DNA from: Flavobacterium fluviatile
Lineage (GTDB): Bacteria > Bacteroidota > Bacteroidia > Flavobacteriales > Flavobacteriaceae
Assembly (NCBI RefSeq): GCF_010645065.1
Contig: NZ_JAADZW010000022.1
Coordinates: forward strand, 1-58,383
DNA length: 58,383 nt
Reading direction: 5' to 3'
The translations under genes were made by a program, and so were the position numbers. How positions within the stretch are numbered: the first letter of the stretch is position 1; every line of letters begins with the position of its first letter. Of this stretch, positions 25,070 through 34,009 are shown piece after piece. The notes beneath the pieces were generated by a model. The model searched no databases. It worked only from the letters and a program-made list of their open reading frames with translations, and was not told the origin of the DNA.

Positions 25070-27544
25070 ATGAGAAAAGTTTTTATCTGTATGTTGCTTA
25101 CGGGGCTAATTGTTTCCTGTAACAAAAAAGAAGAAGGTACTTCTGGTGGAGCAACTGCCCAAAATAGCAGTGATGGTTTCGACAGAACCATTTTACCAAT
25201 AGCTGAACCCGAATTTAAAGGTGAAATTGGAGATTACTATGGAGTATCAAAACCTGATTATCCCAAACCAGTCACAGCTCCCGAAGGAGCACCCAATATT
25301 CTGGTAATTATGACAGATGATGTAGGTTTTGGAGCCAGTAGCCTTTATGGAGGTCCAATTCCAACGCCTAATTTCGAAAGACTAGCCCATAGAGGGATTA
25401 CCTATACGCAATTTCATACAACCGCTCTGTGCTCCCCTACAAGAGCAGCACTTATTACAGGACGTAACCACCATACAGCTTCAACGGGAATCATTACAGA
25501 AATGGCCAGTGGTTTTCCAGGTTATAATTCTATCATGAGTAAATCTTGTGGAACTATTGGACAAATTTTAAATTTCAATGGATATAATACGTCCTGGTTT
25601 GGAAAAAATCATAATGTACCTGACTTTATGACCAGCCAAAATGGCCCTTACGATTTATGGCCAACACGACTTGGATTTGAATATTTTTATGGATTTTTAG
25701 GAGCCGATGCCAATCAATTTTTTCCAGCTGCCTACGAGGGCACGAAGCCAATTGATCCTTATGAAGGAAAAGAAGGCAATTATCATTTTGACATAGACAT
25801 GGCAGACCACGCTGTGAACTACATACAACAACAAAAAGCCCTATCTCCGGATAAACCTTTCTTTATGTATTATGCTCCGGGTACTGCACACGCTCCTCAT
25901 CACGCTCCAAAAGAATGGAGAGATAAATTTAAAGGTAAGTTTGATGCAGGTTTTCAGGCTATTAGACAACAAACTTTTGAAAATCAGAAAAAACTGGGAA
26001 TCATACCTCAAAACTCAACGATGAGCGCATGGCCAAAAGAAATTCCGGGTTGGGATTCCTTTGATGCAGATTACAAAAAAATACTTACCAAGCAAATGGA
26101 AGCTTATGCTGCTGCACTATCTCATTGTGACTACCAAATAGGACGCGTTTTGGATGCTGTTGAAGCAACCGGACAGGCAGACAATACCATTATTATTTAT
26201 ATTATGGGTGACAATGGAGCCAGTGCAGAAGACTCTACTATGCACGGTACTACAAATGAAGTAGGAACCTTAGGAAATGGCGTTACAGAAAGCAAGCAAT
26301 TCTTATTATCTATCTTAGACCAATGGGGTACGGAGGCAACCTACAACCATTATTCTCCAGGATGGGCTCAGGCAATGAATGCTCCTTTTCCCTGGGATAA
26401 AAAAATCGCGTCGCATTTTGGAGGGACTTCCAACGGTATGGTTATTTCATGGCCTAAAAAAATTAAAGATGTTGGTACGAAAAGAAATCAATTTTGTCAT
26501 ATCATCGACATAGTTCCCACTCTTTTAGAAGCTGCCGGATTACCGGAACCAACTTCTATTAATGGTGTAAAACAAAAACCCATCGAAGGAACTAGCATGT
26601 TGTACACTTTCTCCGATCCTAAAGCTAAAACCAAACACACTACACAATATTTTGAAATCGTAGCCAACAGAGGTATTTATCATGACGGATGGTATGCCAA
26701 TACAGTACCTAAAAGATTACCATGGGTAACCTTAGGAGAAACTACTAAAAACCCTATTACTGATTATGATTGGGAATTGTATAATATTAATGAAGATGTT
26801 ACACAAAGTAAAAATATAGCTTCTAAACATCCTGAAAAGCTGGAAGAATTAAAGGCTTTATTTATGGAAGAAGCTAAAAAATATAATGTTTTGCCAATTG
26901 ATGACCGGTACGGAGAAAGAGCCACACCAGATCAAGTAAAAAACAGACCTAGCTTAACAAGAGGCAGAACGGAGTTTACTTATTATGCCGGAATTAAGAG
27001 AATTCCTGAAGGTTCATCACCGGATATTAAAAACAAAGATTTTACCGTTACCGCTGATGTAGAAGTAGGAGCAGGAGCAAATGGTGTAATCATGACGCTA
27101 GGCGGACGCTTTGGCGGATGGGGAATGATACTGCAAGGAGGTGTTCCTACTGTAGCACATACACTTACCAATCAGGCTGAGTTCCATTATACCATTAAAG
27201 GAAAACCGTTAGCGCCAGGAAAACATACCATAAAATATGTATTTAAATACGATGGAGGCGGACCTGGACGAGGCGGAACCGGAACAATTTATGTAGATGA
27301 CATCGCTTCAGGAACGGGACGAGTAGAACGCACGACTCCTAATAAATTTTCATTTGATGAAACACTTGATATAGGAGAAGACACCGGTACACCTGTGATG
27401 GAAAGTTATAAGGTGCCATTTAGATTTACCGGAAAAATCAATAAAGTTGTTGTCAACATTAAACCCAACTTATCGGCAACAGCCTCCGCAGACCGAAAAA
27501 AACAAGCACAAAGTTTGAAAAAACTTGCATTAGCTGTTCATTAA
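25070..27544 (+). CDS. S1-family arylsulfatase lipoprotein
   Basis: An 824-residue sulfatase. The signal peptide ends in LIVSC (Cys17), followed by NKKEEG, which is basic rather than acidic; this suggests a periplasm-facing lipoprotein rather than surface display. The catalytic motif TTALCSPTRAALITGR places the formylglycine cysteine at Cys121 (C-S-P-T-R). NILVIMTDDVGFG (about 78) gives metal-binding aspartates and YIMGDNGAS a further metal site. Residues from about 650 form an extra beta-sandwich-like C-terminal domain. The ordering and length suggest the S1_4-type group of alkyl/aryl sulfatases. It is alone between a pseudogene and a terminator. No maturase gene is in the window. Confidence 0.88.
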   Translation: MRKVFICMLLTGLIVSCNKKEEGTSGGATAQNSSDGFDRTILPIAEPEFKGEIGDYYGVSKPDYPKPVTAPEGAPNILVIMTDDVGFGASSLYGGPIPTPNFERLAHRGITYTQFHTTALCSPTRAALITGRNHHTASTGIITEMASGFPGYNSIMSKSCGTIGQILNFNGYNTSWFGKNHNVPDFMTSQNGPYDLWPTRLGFEYFYGFLGADANQFFPAAYEGTKPIDPYEGKEGNYHFDIDMADHAVNYIQQQKALSPDKPFFMYYAPGTAHAPHHAPKEWRDKFKGKFDAGFQAIRQQTFENQKKLGIIPQNSTMSAWPKEIPGWDSFDADYKKILTKQMEAYAAALSHCDYQIGRVLDAVEATGQADNTIIIYIMGDNGASAEDSTMHGTTNEVGTLGNGVTESKQFLLSILDQWGTEATYNHYSPGWAQAMNAPFPWDKKIASHFGGTSNGMVISWPKKIKDVGTKRNQFCHIIDIVPTLLEAAGLPEPTSINGVKQKPIEGTSMLYTFSDPKAKTKHTTQYFEIVANRGIYHDGWYANTVPKRLPWVTLGETTKNPITDYDWELYNINEDVTQSKNIASKHPEKLEELKALFMEEAKKYNVLPIDDRYGERATPDQVKNRPSLTRGRTEFTYYAGIKRIPEGSSPDIKNKDFTVTADVEVGAGANGVIMTLGGRFGGWGMILQGGVPTVAHTLTNQAEFHYTIKGKPLAPGKHTIKYVFKYDGGGPGRGGTGTIYVDDIASGTGRVERTTPNKFSFDETLDIGEDTGTPVMESYKVPFRFTGKINKVVVNIKPNLSATASADRKKQAQSLKKLALAVH

Positions 27545-27563
27545 AATGTAAATTATCAATAAT

Positions 27564-27604
27564 AAAAAAAGGCTTTGAAATACAACTTTTAAAGCCTTTT
27601 TTTT
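27564..27604. terminator. Bidirectional terminator between the sulfatase and tspO genes
   Basis: AAAAGGCTTT (27567-27576) pairs with AAAGCCTTTT (27591-27600), flanked by A and T runs on both sides. It serves the convergent sulfatase (plus) and TspO (minus) genes. Confidence 0.85.
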
Positions 27605-27614
27605 GCCTTTTTAG

Positions 27615-28088
27615 TCAATTCAACCACCAGATACTCGCATTCAAAATCGCTGCAAATCCAACCCAGGCTAAGTATGGAATCAATAAATATCCGGCCGTTT
27701 TATTGATTTTGATGAACTTTAAATACGTTTCGTAAATCATCAGCCATAAAAGTCCGATTTCGATTAAAGCCAGCATCGGGTTTTTCAGTCCGAAGAATAA
27801 ATACGACCAGATGGCATTTAATATTAACTGAATTAGGAAGAACCCTAAAGCTTTTTTGACCTCCTCATTTTGCTCTTTTATTTTATCCCAAACCAAACCG
27901 GCAGCAACAGCCATTAAAACGTAAAGCAATGTCCAGACCGGCATGAAAATCCAGTTGGGCGGATTAAAAAAAGGTTTTTCAATTGTTGGATACCAGCTTT
28001 GGACACTTGGTCTGGTTACAAGACTTGCTGAATACCCTACTGCTAAACAAACTACTAGTGCTATAGCGATTTTTACGAACTTATTCAT
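27615..28088 (-). CDS. tspO: TspO/MBR-family membrane protein
   Basis: A 157-residue protein with five hydrophobic helices, as in TspO. Typical segments are SWYPTIEKPFFNPPNWIFMPVWTLLYVLMAV (about 36-66) and a Trp-rich tail (WVGFAAILNASIWWLN). TspO proteins bind porphyrins or related ligands and affect stress responses. The frame could start at 28109, but MNKFVKIAI at 28088 gives the usual family N-terminus. It converges with the sulfatase gene on a shared terminator. Confidence 0.88.
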   Translation of the reverse strand: MNKFVKIAIALVVCLAVGYSASLVTRPSVQSWYPTIEKPFFNPPNWIFMPVWTLLYVLMAVAAGLVWDKIKEQNEEVKKALGFFLIQLILNAIWSYLFFGLKNPMLALIEIGLLWLMIYETYLKFIKINKTAGYLLIPYLAWVGFAAILNASIWWLN

Positions 28089-28195
28089 GAGATCAAATTT
28101 TGTAGTCAAAAATAATTAAAAGAAAGTTTAAACCATATAAGTGATATAAGTTCATTTAATTTTTACTGATTTAATATTAATCCGTTGGTGAAATT

Positions 28196-28292
28196 AAAAA
28201 TTAAGTGTCAGGCTGAGCGGATCGAAGCCTTTTCATGTTCAGGGCCTTCGATTAGGTTTATCCTGAGCTAAGCTGAATGGACTCAGGAGATA
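28196..28292. repeat. Intergenic repeat fragments between tspO and mvaD
   Basis: The roughly 300-bp gap contains TCGAAGCC..GGCCTTCGA and GGCTGAGC..CCTGAGC-type arms. It resembles the GTCA(N)TCGAGCGNAGTCGA dispersed repeats seen at 19535. No gene is seen; the -7 box of mvaD lies at its right end. Confidence 0.5.
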
Positions 28293-28363
28293 TTGTTTCT
28301 AAAGTTTAAAAACTAACACTTACATTTTCTTATATAACTTATATGGTGAAAAAATTTAAAAAC

Positions 28364-28371
28364 TATCTTTG
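28364..28371 (+). promoter_or_regulatory. -7 promoter box of mvaD
   Basis: TATCTTTG matches the TAnnTTTG -7 consensus, 17 bp before the mvaD ATG. No TTG -33 box is found at the usual spacing. Confidence 0.6.
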
Positions 28372-28387
28372 CCAAAATTTATAATTC

Positions 28388-29488
28388 ATGTTTACAGCAG
28401 CTGATTTTATTCCTGAAACATATACTTCAACAATCGAAAAGGGTAACTTTGAGTGGAGCGCTCCAAGCAATATTGCATTGGTAAAATACTGGGGCAAAAA
28501 AGAAAACCAGATTCCGGCGAATCCATCAGTGAGTTTTACGCTTAATAATTGCAAAACGGTTACAAAGCTAACTTTTGAAAAGAAAAGCATTTCGACTCCT
28601 CACAATGTAACAACAGAATTCTCTTTTGATTTGCTTTTTGAAGGAAAACCAAAAGAAGATTTCAAGCCAAAAATCAAAAAGTTTTTAGAAAGAATTGAAG
28701 TGTATCTGCCGTTTTTGAAAGACTATCATTTTACGATTGACACTCAAAATACTTTTCCGCACAGCTCAGGAATTGCTTCTTCGGCCTCTGGAATGGCGGC
28801 TTTGGCGATGAATTTTATGAATCTGGAAAAAAAACTAAACCCGGAAATGACAGAGGATTATTTTTACCAAAAAGCTTCATTTTTGGCTCGTTTAGGTTCC
28901 GGAAGTGCTTGTCGAAGCGTAAAAGGAAATGTAGTTGTCTGGGGCACTCAGGCAAATATAAAAGGAAGTTCGGATTTATTTGGAGTTGAATTTCCACATA
29001 CAATTCACGAAAATTTCAAGAATTATCAGGATACCATATTATTGGTTGACAAAGGCGAAAAACAGGTTTCCAGCACCGTTGGACACGATTTAATGCACAA
29101 TCATCCGTATGCAGAAAGACGTTTTGCACAGGCACACGAGAATCTGGATCAATTAATCGCTATTTTCGAAAGCGGAAATCTGGAAGAGTTTATTAAAGTC
29201 GTAGAAAGCGAAGCCCTGACTTTGCATGCTATGATGATGACGTCGATGCCCTATTTTATTTTGATGAAACCAAACACATTACAAATCATCAATGCCATCT
29301 GGAAATATAGGGCAGAAACCAATATTCCGGTTTGTTTTACCCTTGATGCCGGTGCAAATGTACATGTGCTTTATCCTGAAAATGTTAAAGAAAAAGTATT
29401 GCAATTTATTAAGAACGAATTAGTTGGCTTTTGTCAAAATGGTCAGTACATTTGCGACGAAATTGGAGAGGGTGCAATTGCATTATAA
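28388..29488 (+). CDS. mvaD: Diphosphomevalonate decarboxylase
   Basis: A 366-residue GHMP-superfamily enzyme. It has SAPSNIALVKYWGKKENQIPANPSVSFTL (about 23-51), HSSGIASSASGMAALA (about 126-141) and LGSGSACRSVKGNVVVWG (about 168-185), the signature of mevalonate-pathway decarboxylases. It turns mevalonate-5-diphosphate into isopentenyl diphosphate in the cytoplasm. The mevalonate-kinase-like gene (30046) and a UbiA prenyltransferase (31694) follow on the same strand, with a toxin-antitoxin pair in between. It starts the cluster from the -7 box at 28364. Confidence 0.93.
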   Translation: MFTAADFIPETYTSTIEKGNFEWSAPSNIALVKYWGKKENQIPANPSVSFTLNNCKTVTKLTFEKKSISTPHNVTTEFSFDLLFEGKPKEDFKPKIKKFLERIEVYLPFLKDYHFTIDTQNTFPHSSGIASSASGMAALAMNFMNLEKKLNPEMTEDYFYQKASFLARLGSGSACRSVKGNVVVWGTQANIKGSSDLFGVEFPHTIHENFKNYQDTILLVDKGEKQVSSTVGHDLMHNHPYAERRFAQAHENLDQLIAIFESGNLEEFIKVVESEALTLHAMMMTSMPYFILMKPNTLQIINAIWKYRAETNIPVCFTLDAGANVHVLYPENVKEKVLQFIKNELVGFCQNGQYICDEIGEGAIAL

Positions 29489-29512
29489 TTTTACGTATCT
29501 TTAGTTAAATTT

Positions 29513-29737
29513 TTGATTATGGACATTCAGTCAGAAAAATTAGAATTGATAAAAATGCTGGCCGACACAAAAGATCATGCTATCATTAAATCTATTAGGA
29601 AAATTTTCAAAAAAAAGCAGAAAGATTGGTGGGATGATTTGACTGATGAGCAGAAAGCAGAAATTGAAGAAGGAGAAAGACAGATTGAACGTGGTGAATT
29701 TGTTTTATATGAGGATATGATGAAAAAACATCGTTAA
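29513..29737 (+). CDS. Putative antitoxin of a RelE/ParE-type pair
   Basis: A 74-residue charged, helical protein (IKSIRKIFKKKQKDWWDDLTDEQKAEIEEGERQIERGEF). WDDLTDEQKAEIEEGERQIERGE is the common C-terminal segment of small antitoxins paired with RelE/ParE toxins. Its stop overlaps the toxin ATG by one base (TAATG), typical of translational coupling. The partner toxin is frameshifted, so this antitoxin may be left without a target. No DNA-binding domain is obvious. Confidence 0.75.
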   Translation: MIMDIQSEKLELIKMLADTKDHAIIKSIRKIFKKKQKDWWDDLTDEQKAEIEEGERQIERGEFVLYEDMMKKHR

Positions 29738-30041
29738 TGAGAAGAACAATAATCTTTTCAAAAAATGCTGAAAAGCGGTTGTCTGAATTATTTGGATATT
29801 TAGAAGGACGATGGTCAGAAGAATAAAAAATAAGTTTATATCAAATCTCGACAAAGTAATTTATCTAATACAAATTGAACCTGAAATTTTTCCAAAATCA
29901 GAATTAAATAAAAACTATCGAAAATGTATCTTGACAAAACATACAACAATTTATTATAAATTCAATACAAAAAGAGTAGAGATAATTGCATTTTTCGACA
30001 CAAGACAAGACCCCAATAAATTAAAGAAAGATATAAAATAA
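29737..30041 (+). pseudogene. RelE/ParE-type toxin gene with a single-base frameshift
   Basis: Two overlapping frames together form one toxin. The first reads MRRTIIFSKNAEKRLSELFG.. to GRWSEE and stops near 29825. The second continues RIKNKFISNLDKVIYLIQ.. ..YRKCILTKHTTIYYKF.. ..FFDTRQDPNKL. The full span is 305 bp, one base short of 102 codons, so a single-base loss near 29818-29822 explains it. The joined protein would be about 101 residues, normal for ParE/RelE, with the C-terminal FFDTRQDP end typical of the family. A programmed frameshift is possible but less likely. Confidence 0.8.
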
Positions 30042-30045
30042 ACAT

Positions 30046-30984
30046 ATGAAAGGACCATTATTTTACTCAAAAATATTACTCTTTGGAGAATACGGAATCA
30101 TTCGTGACTCTAAAGGACTTTCTATTCCTTATAATTTTTACAATGGCGCACTAAAGAAGGATGAAAATCCTTCTGCAGAAGCTATTGCCTCAAATGCCAG
30201 TTTAAAACGCTATACCGTTTACCTGGAAAAGTTACAAACAGAACAGCCTGATTTGGTTGCTTTTGATATTACTTCCCTAAAAACTGATGTTGAAACCGGA
30301 ATGTATTTCGATTCCAGTATTCCGCAAGGGTATGGAGTAGGCAGCAGCGGTGCTTTGGTTGCCGCAATTTATGACAAATATGCTACTAATAAAATTACGG
30401 TTCTTGAGAACCTGACCCGTGAAAAATTATTGCAGCTTAAAAACATATTTGCAAATATGGAGAGTTTTTTTCACGGAAAAAGTTCTGGTCTGGATCCTTT
30501 AAACAGTTATTTGAGCATTCCGATTTTAATTAATTCGAAAGATAATATCGAAGCAACCGGAATCCCGACCCAGAGTTTTAACGGAAAAGGTGCTGTGTTT
30601 TTGCTGGATTCAGGAATTGTGGGTGAAACCGCTCCTATGGTTAATATTTTCATGGAAAACCTGAAAGACAAAGGGTTCCGTGCGATGCTGAAAAATCAGT
30701 TTGTAAAATATACAGATGCCTGCGTTGATAACTTTTTGCATGGCGACATGAAATCGTTGTTTACGAATACTAAAAAACTTTCAAAAGTTGTTTTAAATCA
30801 TTTTAAACCAATGATTCCGGAGCAATTTCACGGAATCTGGCAACACGGAATAGATACTAACGATTATTATTTAAAGCTTTGCGGTTCAGGTGGCGGTGGC
30901 TATATTCTGGGTTTTACAGAAGATTTAGAGCGCGCAAAAGTTTCTTTAAAAGACTATAAATTAGAAGTGGTTTATCAGTTTTAA
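30046..30984 (+). CDS. GHMP kinase, mevalonate-kinase-like
   Basis: A 312-residue cytoplasmic GHMP kinase. It has SKILLFGEYGIIRDSKGLSIPY at the start, the ATP loop PQGYGVGSSGALVAAIYD (about 92-109) and the C-terminal KLCGSGGGGYILGF motif. In Bacteroidota this form acts as mevalonate kinase (mevalonate + ATP to mevalonate-5-phosphate). Placement after mvaD supports this. It starts 4 bp after the toxin relic, showing that the toxin-antitoxin pair sits inside the mevalonate cluster. Confidence 0.85.
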   Translation: MKGPLFYSKILLFGEYGIIRDSKGLSIPYNFYNGALKKDENPSAEAIASNASLKRYTVYLEKLQTEQPDLVAFDITSLKTDVETGMYFDSSIPQGYGVGSSGALVAAIYDKYATNKITVLENLTREKLLQLKNIFANMESFFHGKSSGLDPLNSYLSIPILINSKDNIEATGIPTQSFNGKGAVFLLDSGIVGETAPMVNIFMENLKDKGFRAMLKNQFVKYTDACVDNFLHGDMKSLFTNTKKLSKVVLNHFKPMIPEQFHGIWQHGIDTNDYYLKLCGSGGGGYILGFTEDLERAKVSLKDYKLEVVYQF

Positions 30985-31041
30985 TTTTTATAGAATCGGT
31001 CACTGACAATTTTCATAAGTTTTCATATTAAAAAACACATT

Positions 31042-31632
31042 ATGAAAAGTATTTTGAAATTATTAAAAGCCACTTTTTTAGGCGGAATTTTATTTTTGGT
31101 TCCCTTAGTTGTACTGGTGATTATTCTTAAAAAAGTATTTGGCATAGTTCAGAAAGTGACGCTTCCGCTTGTCGATAATCTTCCAAAGGTTAATGTTTTA
31201 GGAGTTGCTCTTCAGGAACTTATAGGGATAATTATTATCATTTTTATTTGTCTGATAGCCGGATTATTGGGGCGTACTGTTCGTGCAAAAAAAATAGTCC
31301 AGCGTTTAGAAAATGGAATTTTGAGTTTTGTTCCCGGTTATTCTTTTATGAAAAACATGAATGAGAATGTAATGGGTCTTGAATCCAAAGACGACTTAAA
31401 GGTAATAATGGTTCCTACTGATGCGGGTTTGCAATTTGCTTTTATAATTGAAGAAATACATGAAAATCTTTTTACCGTTTTTGTACCCGATGCCCCAAAT
31501 CCCTGGAGCGGATCTGTGTGTTTTGTAGAAAAAAAAGATATTACTGAAGTAGGAATTACCCAAAAGGAAGCGCTTGCCTGTATTCGAAAACTGGGTTATG
31601 GCTCAAAAGAATTGTTAAAAAACAAGCTGTAA
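31042..31632 (+). CDS. DUF502-family membrane protein
   Basis: A 196-residue inner-membrane protein with two hydrophobic segments (about 8-30 and 55-80). FLGGILFLVPLVVLVIILKKVF and the central SFVPGYSFMKNMNENV, followed by VPTDAGLQFAFIIEE and VFVPDAPNPWSGSVCFV, fit DUF502. The molecular role is unknown. It lies between the GHMP kinase and the prenyltransferase, in line with an isoprenoid/envelope transcript. Confidence 0.8.
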   Translation: MKSILKLLKATFLGGILFLVPLVVLVIILKKVFGIVQKVTLPLVDNLPKVNVLGVALQELIGIIIIIFICLIAGLLGRTVRAKKIVQRLENGILSFVPGYSFMKNMNENVMGLESKDDLKVIMVPTDAGLQFAFIIEEIHENLFTVFVPDAPNPWSGSVCFVEKKDITEVGITQKEALACIRKLGYGSKELLKNKL

Positions 31633-31693
31633 ATTTCAGATTTTAAAAACATTCTGTTACCTTCCCAAAATAATTTAATCCAGACCATAATTT

Positions 31694-32653
31694 ATGTTAA
31701 GCAGACAGCACAAACTTGTAGTGATGAAAATTTTAAGTTTGTTTTCTGTTATACGTGGCTATAATATTCCCATAATTATCATAGCCCAGTATTTATCTGC
31801 AATTTTTATTTTGGCTCCCGAAAAAAGAGCGTTGGACATTATACTCGATTTTTATTTGTTTCTGATTGTTTTTGCTTCAGCGATTACGATTGCTTCGGGT
31901 TATATCATCAATAATTTTTATGATAGCCAGAAGGATTTAATCAACAGGCCGAATAAATCGATGCTGGATCGTCTGGTAAGCCAAAAGACAAAGCTGTCGG
32001 TTTACTTTACGCTGAATTTCATTGCAGTTATGATGGCTATAATAGTTTCCTGGAGAGCCTTTTTATTCTTTTCGGCTTATATTTTCCTGATTTGGTTTTA
32101 TTCTCATAAAATAAAAAAATACGCTATTGTTGGAAATCTGACAGCAGCTTTTATGGCTGTTCTGCCTTTTTTTGCCATTTTATTGTATTTTTTTTACCAC
32201 CAGATTTCATTTGACGAAATTGAGAATCACAGAAGCCATTTTGCAGTAATTTCGGCGCATGCAATGTTTTTGTTTTTACTGCTGCTGATTCGCGAAATGA
32301 TAAAGGATCTGGAGAACTTAAAAGGTGATTTAGCGAATAACTATCAAACAATACCTATTCTTTATAACGAAACCACCTCTAAACAAATTATTACTGTTCT
32401 AACCTTTTTGACTACACTTCCGGTTTACATATTAATCAATGTTTACGATGTGGGTTATATGGATATTTACTTTTATGTGTGTTTTATAGCTTTGCTTTTT
32501 TTTGTATGGTATTTATGGAAATCAAATTCTAAAGAACAATACCTGCTGCTTCATAATGTACTTAAATTTTTGATTGTTTCGGGTGTTTTCTGCATTGTAC
32601 TGATTAACCCGAGTGTTTTGTGGCACGGGCAACAATTCATTTCTAATTTTTAG
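31694..32653 (+). CDS. UbiA-family prenyltransferase (geranylgeranylglycerol-phosphate synthase type)
   Basis: A 319-residue integral membrane protein with about eight hydrophobic segments. The two Asp-rich motifs of UbiA enzymes are visible: NNFYDSQKDLINRPNKS (about 75-91) and REMIKDLENLKGDLA (about 200-214). It would transfer an isoprenoid chain to an acceptor in the membrane. The form common in Bacteroidota is annotated as geranylgeranylglycerol-phosphate geranylgeranyltransferase; menaquinone-type transfer is an alternative. The mevalonate genes upstream supply its substrate. Confidence 0.82.
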   Translation: MLSRQHKLVVMKILSLFSVIRGYNIPIIIIAQYLSAIFILAPEKRALDIILDFYLFLIVFASAITIASGYIINNFYDSQKDLINRPNKSMLDRLVSQKTKLSVYFTLNFIAVMMAIIVSWRAFLFFSAYIFLIWFYSHKIKKYAIVGNLTAAFMAVLPFFAILLYFFYHQISFDEIENHRSHFAVISAHAMFLFLLLLIREMIKDLENLKGDLANNYQTIPILYNETTSKQIITVLTFLTTLPVYILINVYDVGYMDIYFYVCFIALLFFVWYLWKSNSKEQYLLLHNVLKFLIVSGVFCIVLINPSVLWHGQQFISNF

Positions 32654-32791
32654 GGTTTTATTCCCCAGAGATTCACAGAGATTTTTCGCAAAGATTCACG
32701 GAGAATATAAAAACTTTGTGCAACCCTGTGCTAACTTTGAGAAGCTTTGTGTAATAACTAATTTTTAAAAAGAAAGCCAATTGATTTGATC

Positions 32792-32869
32792 TAGCCCCGG
32801 TTGAAGTGGAAATCCTTTTATTTTGTTCTTTAAAAAATAAAAGATTGGGAACGCAAAACGGGAACCCAT
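32792..32869 (+). ncRNA. Structured intergenic element, copy 1
   Basis: The sequence AGCCCCGGTTGAAGTGGAAA.. folds into an outer CCCG/CGGG pairing (32796-32799 with 32859-32862) and an inner perfect 10-bp stem (32815-32824 with 32834-32843). A homologous element occurs in reverse at 58243-58316 with compensatory changes (CCTG/CAGG, CTTTTG/CAAAAG), which supports a conserved RNA fold. It could belong to a known Flavobacteria RNA family such as Flavo-1; I could not check. It lies in the 338-bp gap between the prenyltransferase and rluB genes. Confidence 0.6.
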
Positions 32870-32966
32870 GATTATAAAAAGCCAGATGTAATGCTTCAAA
32901 TCAATCTAAGGCTTAAAGCTATTAATCTAACAACATTGAACTTAAGATTATTTAGCAGGAAAAAAC

Positions 32967-32974
32967 TATCTTTG
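32967..32974 (+). promoter_or_regulatory. -7 promoter box of the rluB-like gene
   Basis: TATCTTTG (TAnnTTTG) lies 17 bp before the ATG at 32992. The nearest upstream TTG (32936) is too far for the usual spacing. Confidence 0.6.
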
Positions 32975-32991
32975 CACAAATTACAGAATTT

Positions 32992-33900
32992 ATGAACAAC
33001 AAGGAAGGCAATAATAAAAGAGGCGGATCGAGACCAAACAGTTCAAGATCAAACTCCGGCAAGCCAAAACCTCCTATGGCAAAGCGTGCGCAGGGGCCTA
33101 AGAAAGTGAATCCTGCTGTTAAAGCAGCTGAAGAAGAGAAAGCACAAAAACTTAAAAAACAAAATCAGGCTCCGAAGAGACAAAAAGCTTCAGACGAAAT
33201 TCGATTGAACAAATATATTTCGAATTCTGGTGTTTGCTCACGTCGTGACGCTGATATATACATTCAGTCCGGAAACGTAAAAGTAAATGGTGTTCCGGTT
33301 ACTGAAATGGGTTATTTAGTAAAATTGAATGATGTTGTAAACTTTGACGGTGTTGTCCTTACTCCTGAAAAGAAAGAATATATCTTGCTTAACAAACCAA
33401 AGAACTTTACAACAGCTTTAGACGAAGGTCAGGAATACCGTAATGTTCTGGAATTGGTGCGTGCTGCTACCACTTCGAAAATTGCCCCGGTTGGAAGAAT
33501 GGACAAAAATACAACGGGTTTATTATTGTTTACAAATGATAATGATATGATTCGGAAGTTTACTTTACCAAATCAGAAATCGTCTAAAATCTATCAGGTT
33601 TCATTGGATAAAAACCTGAAATTTGAAGATTTAGAGAAGATTAGTAAAGGTTTGGTTCTTGAAGGGCACCGTGTTTTTGTTGAAGAAATCAGTTATATTG
33701 ATAATGAACCAAAAAGTGAAGTAGGTCTTAAATTACGTACAGCGAATGTAAAAGTAGTTCGTGCGATTTTCGAAAATTTTGAATATAATGTTCTGCGTAT
33801 TGACCGTGTATCATTTGCCGGTTTGACCAAAAAAAACCTGCCAAGAGGAAACTGGCGTTTTTTGACAGATCAGGAAATTATTAATTTAAAGAACGTTTAA
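32992..33900 (+). CDS. rluB: rRNA pseudouridine synthase (RluB/RsuA family)
   Basis: A 302-residue RNA-modifying enzyme. Residues 1-62 are a Lys/Arg/Asn/Pro-rich disordered tail. An S4 RNA-binding domain follows (IRLNKYISNSGVCSRRDADIYIQSGNVKVNG, about 67-97), then the catalytic domain with GRMDKNTTGLLLFTND, where Asp171 is the expected nucleophile. It would convert a uridine in rRNA to pseudouridine; RluB-type 23S or RsuA-type 16S specificity is not settled by eye. It is monocistronic, between a -7 box and a strong terminator. Confidence 0.9.
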   Translation: MNNKEGNNKRGGSRPNSSRSNSGKPKPPMAKRAQGPKKVNPAVKAAEEEKAQKLKKQNQAPKRQKASDEIRLNKYISNSGVCSRRDADIYIQSGNVKVNGVPVTEMGYLVKLNDVVNFDGVVLTPEKKEYILLNKPKNFTTALDEGQEYRNVLELVRAATTSKIAPVGRMDKNTTGLLLFTNDNDMIRKFTLPNQKSSKIYQVSLDKNLKFEDLEKISKGLVLEGHRVFVEEISYIDNEPKSEVGLKLRTANVKVVRAIFENFEYNVLRIDRVSFAGLTKKNLPRGNWRFLTDQEIINLKNV

Positions 33901-33942
33901 AAAACATTAATTTTTTAGTTTTTTGAAAATGCTGTAAAATAG

Positions 33943-33977
33943 AAAAACAGGTGCTGATTTTATCAGCACCTGTTTTT
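33943..33977. terminator. Bidirectional terminator between rluB and the DUF4374 gene
   Basis: A perfect 15-bp stem (33943-33957 with 33963-33977, AAAAACAGGTGCTGA) with a 5-nt loop and terminal A/T runs serves the two convergent genes. Confidence 0.9.
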
Positions 33978-34009
33978 AACCAAATATAATTATTTTTTTT
34001 TAGGGCAAA

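Noticed and set aside
29811..30041. Open frame of 76 codons that could be a separate gene
   Set aside because: It is the C-terminal half of the frameshifted RelE/ParE toxin; the N-terminal half lies directly upstream in another frame.
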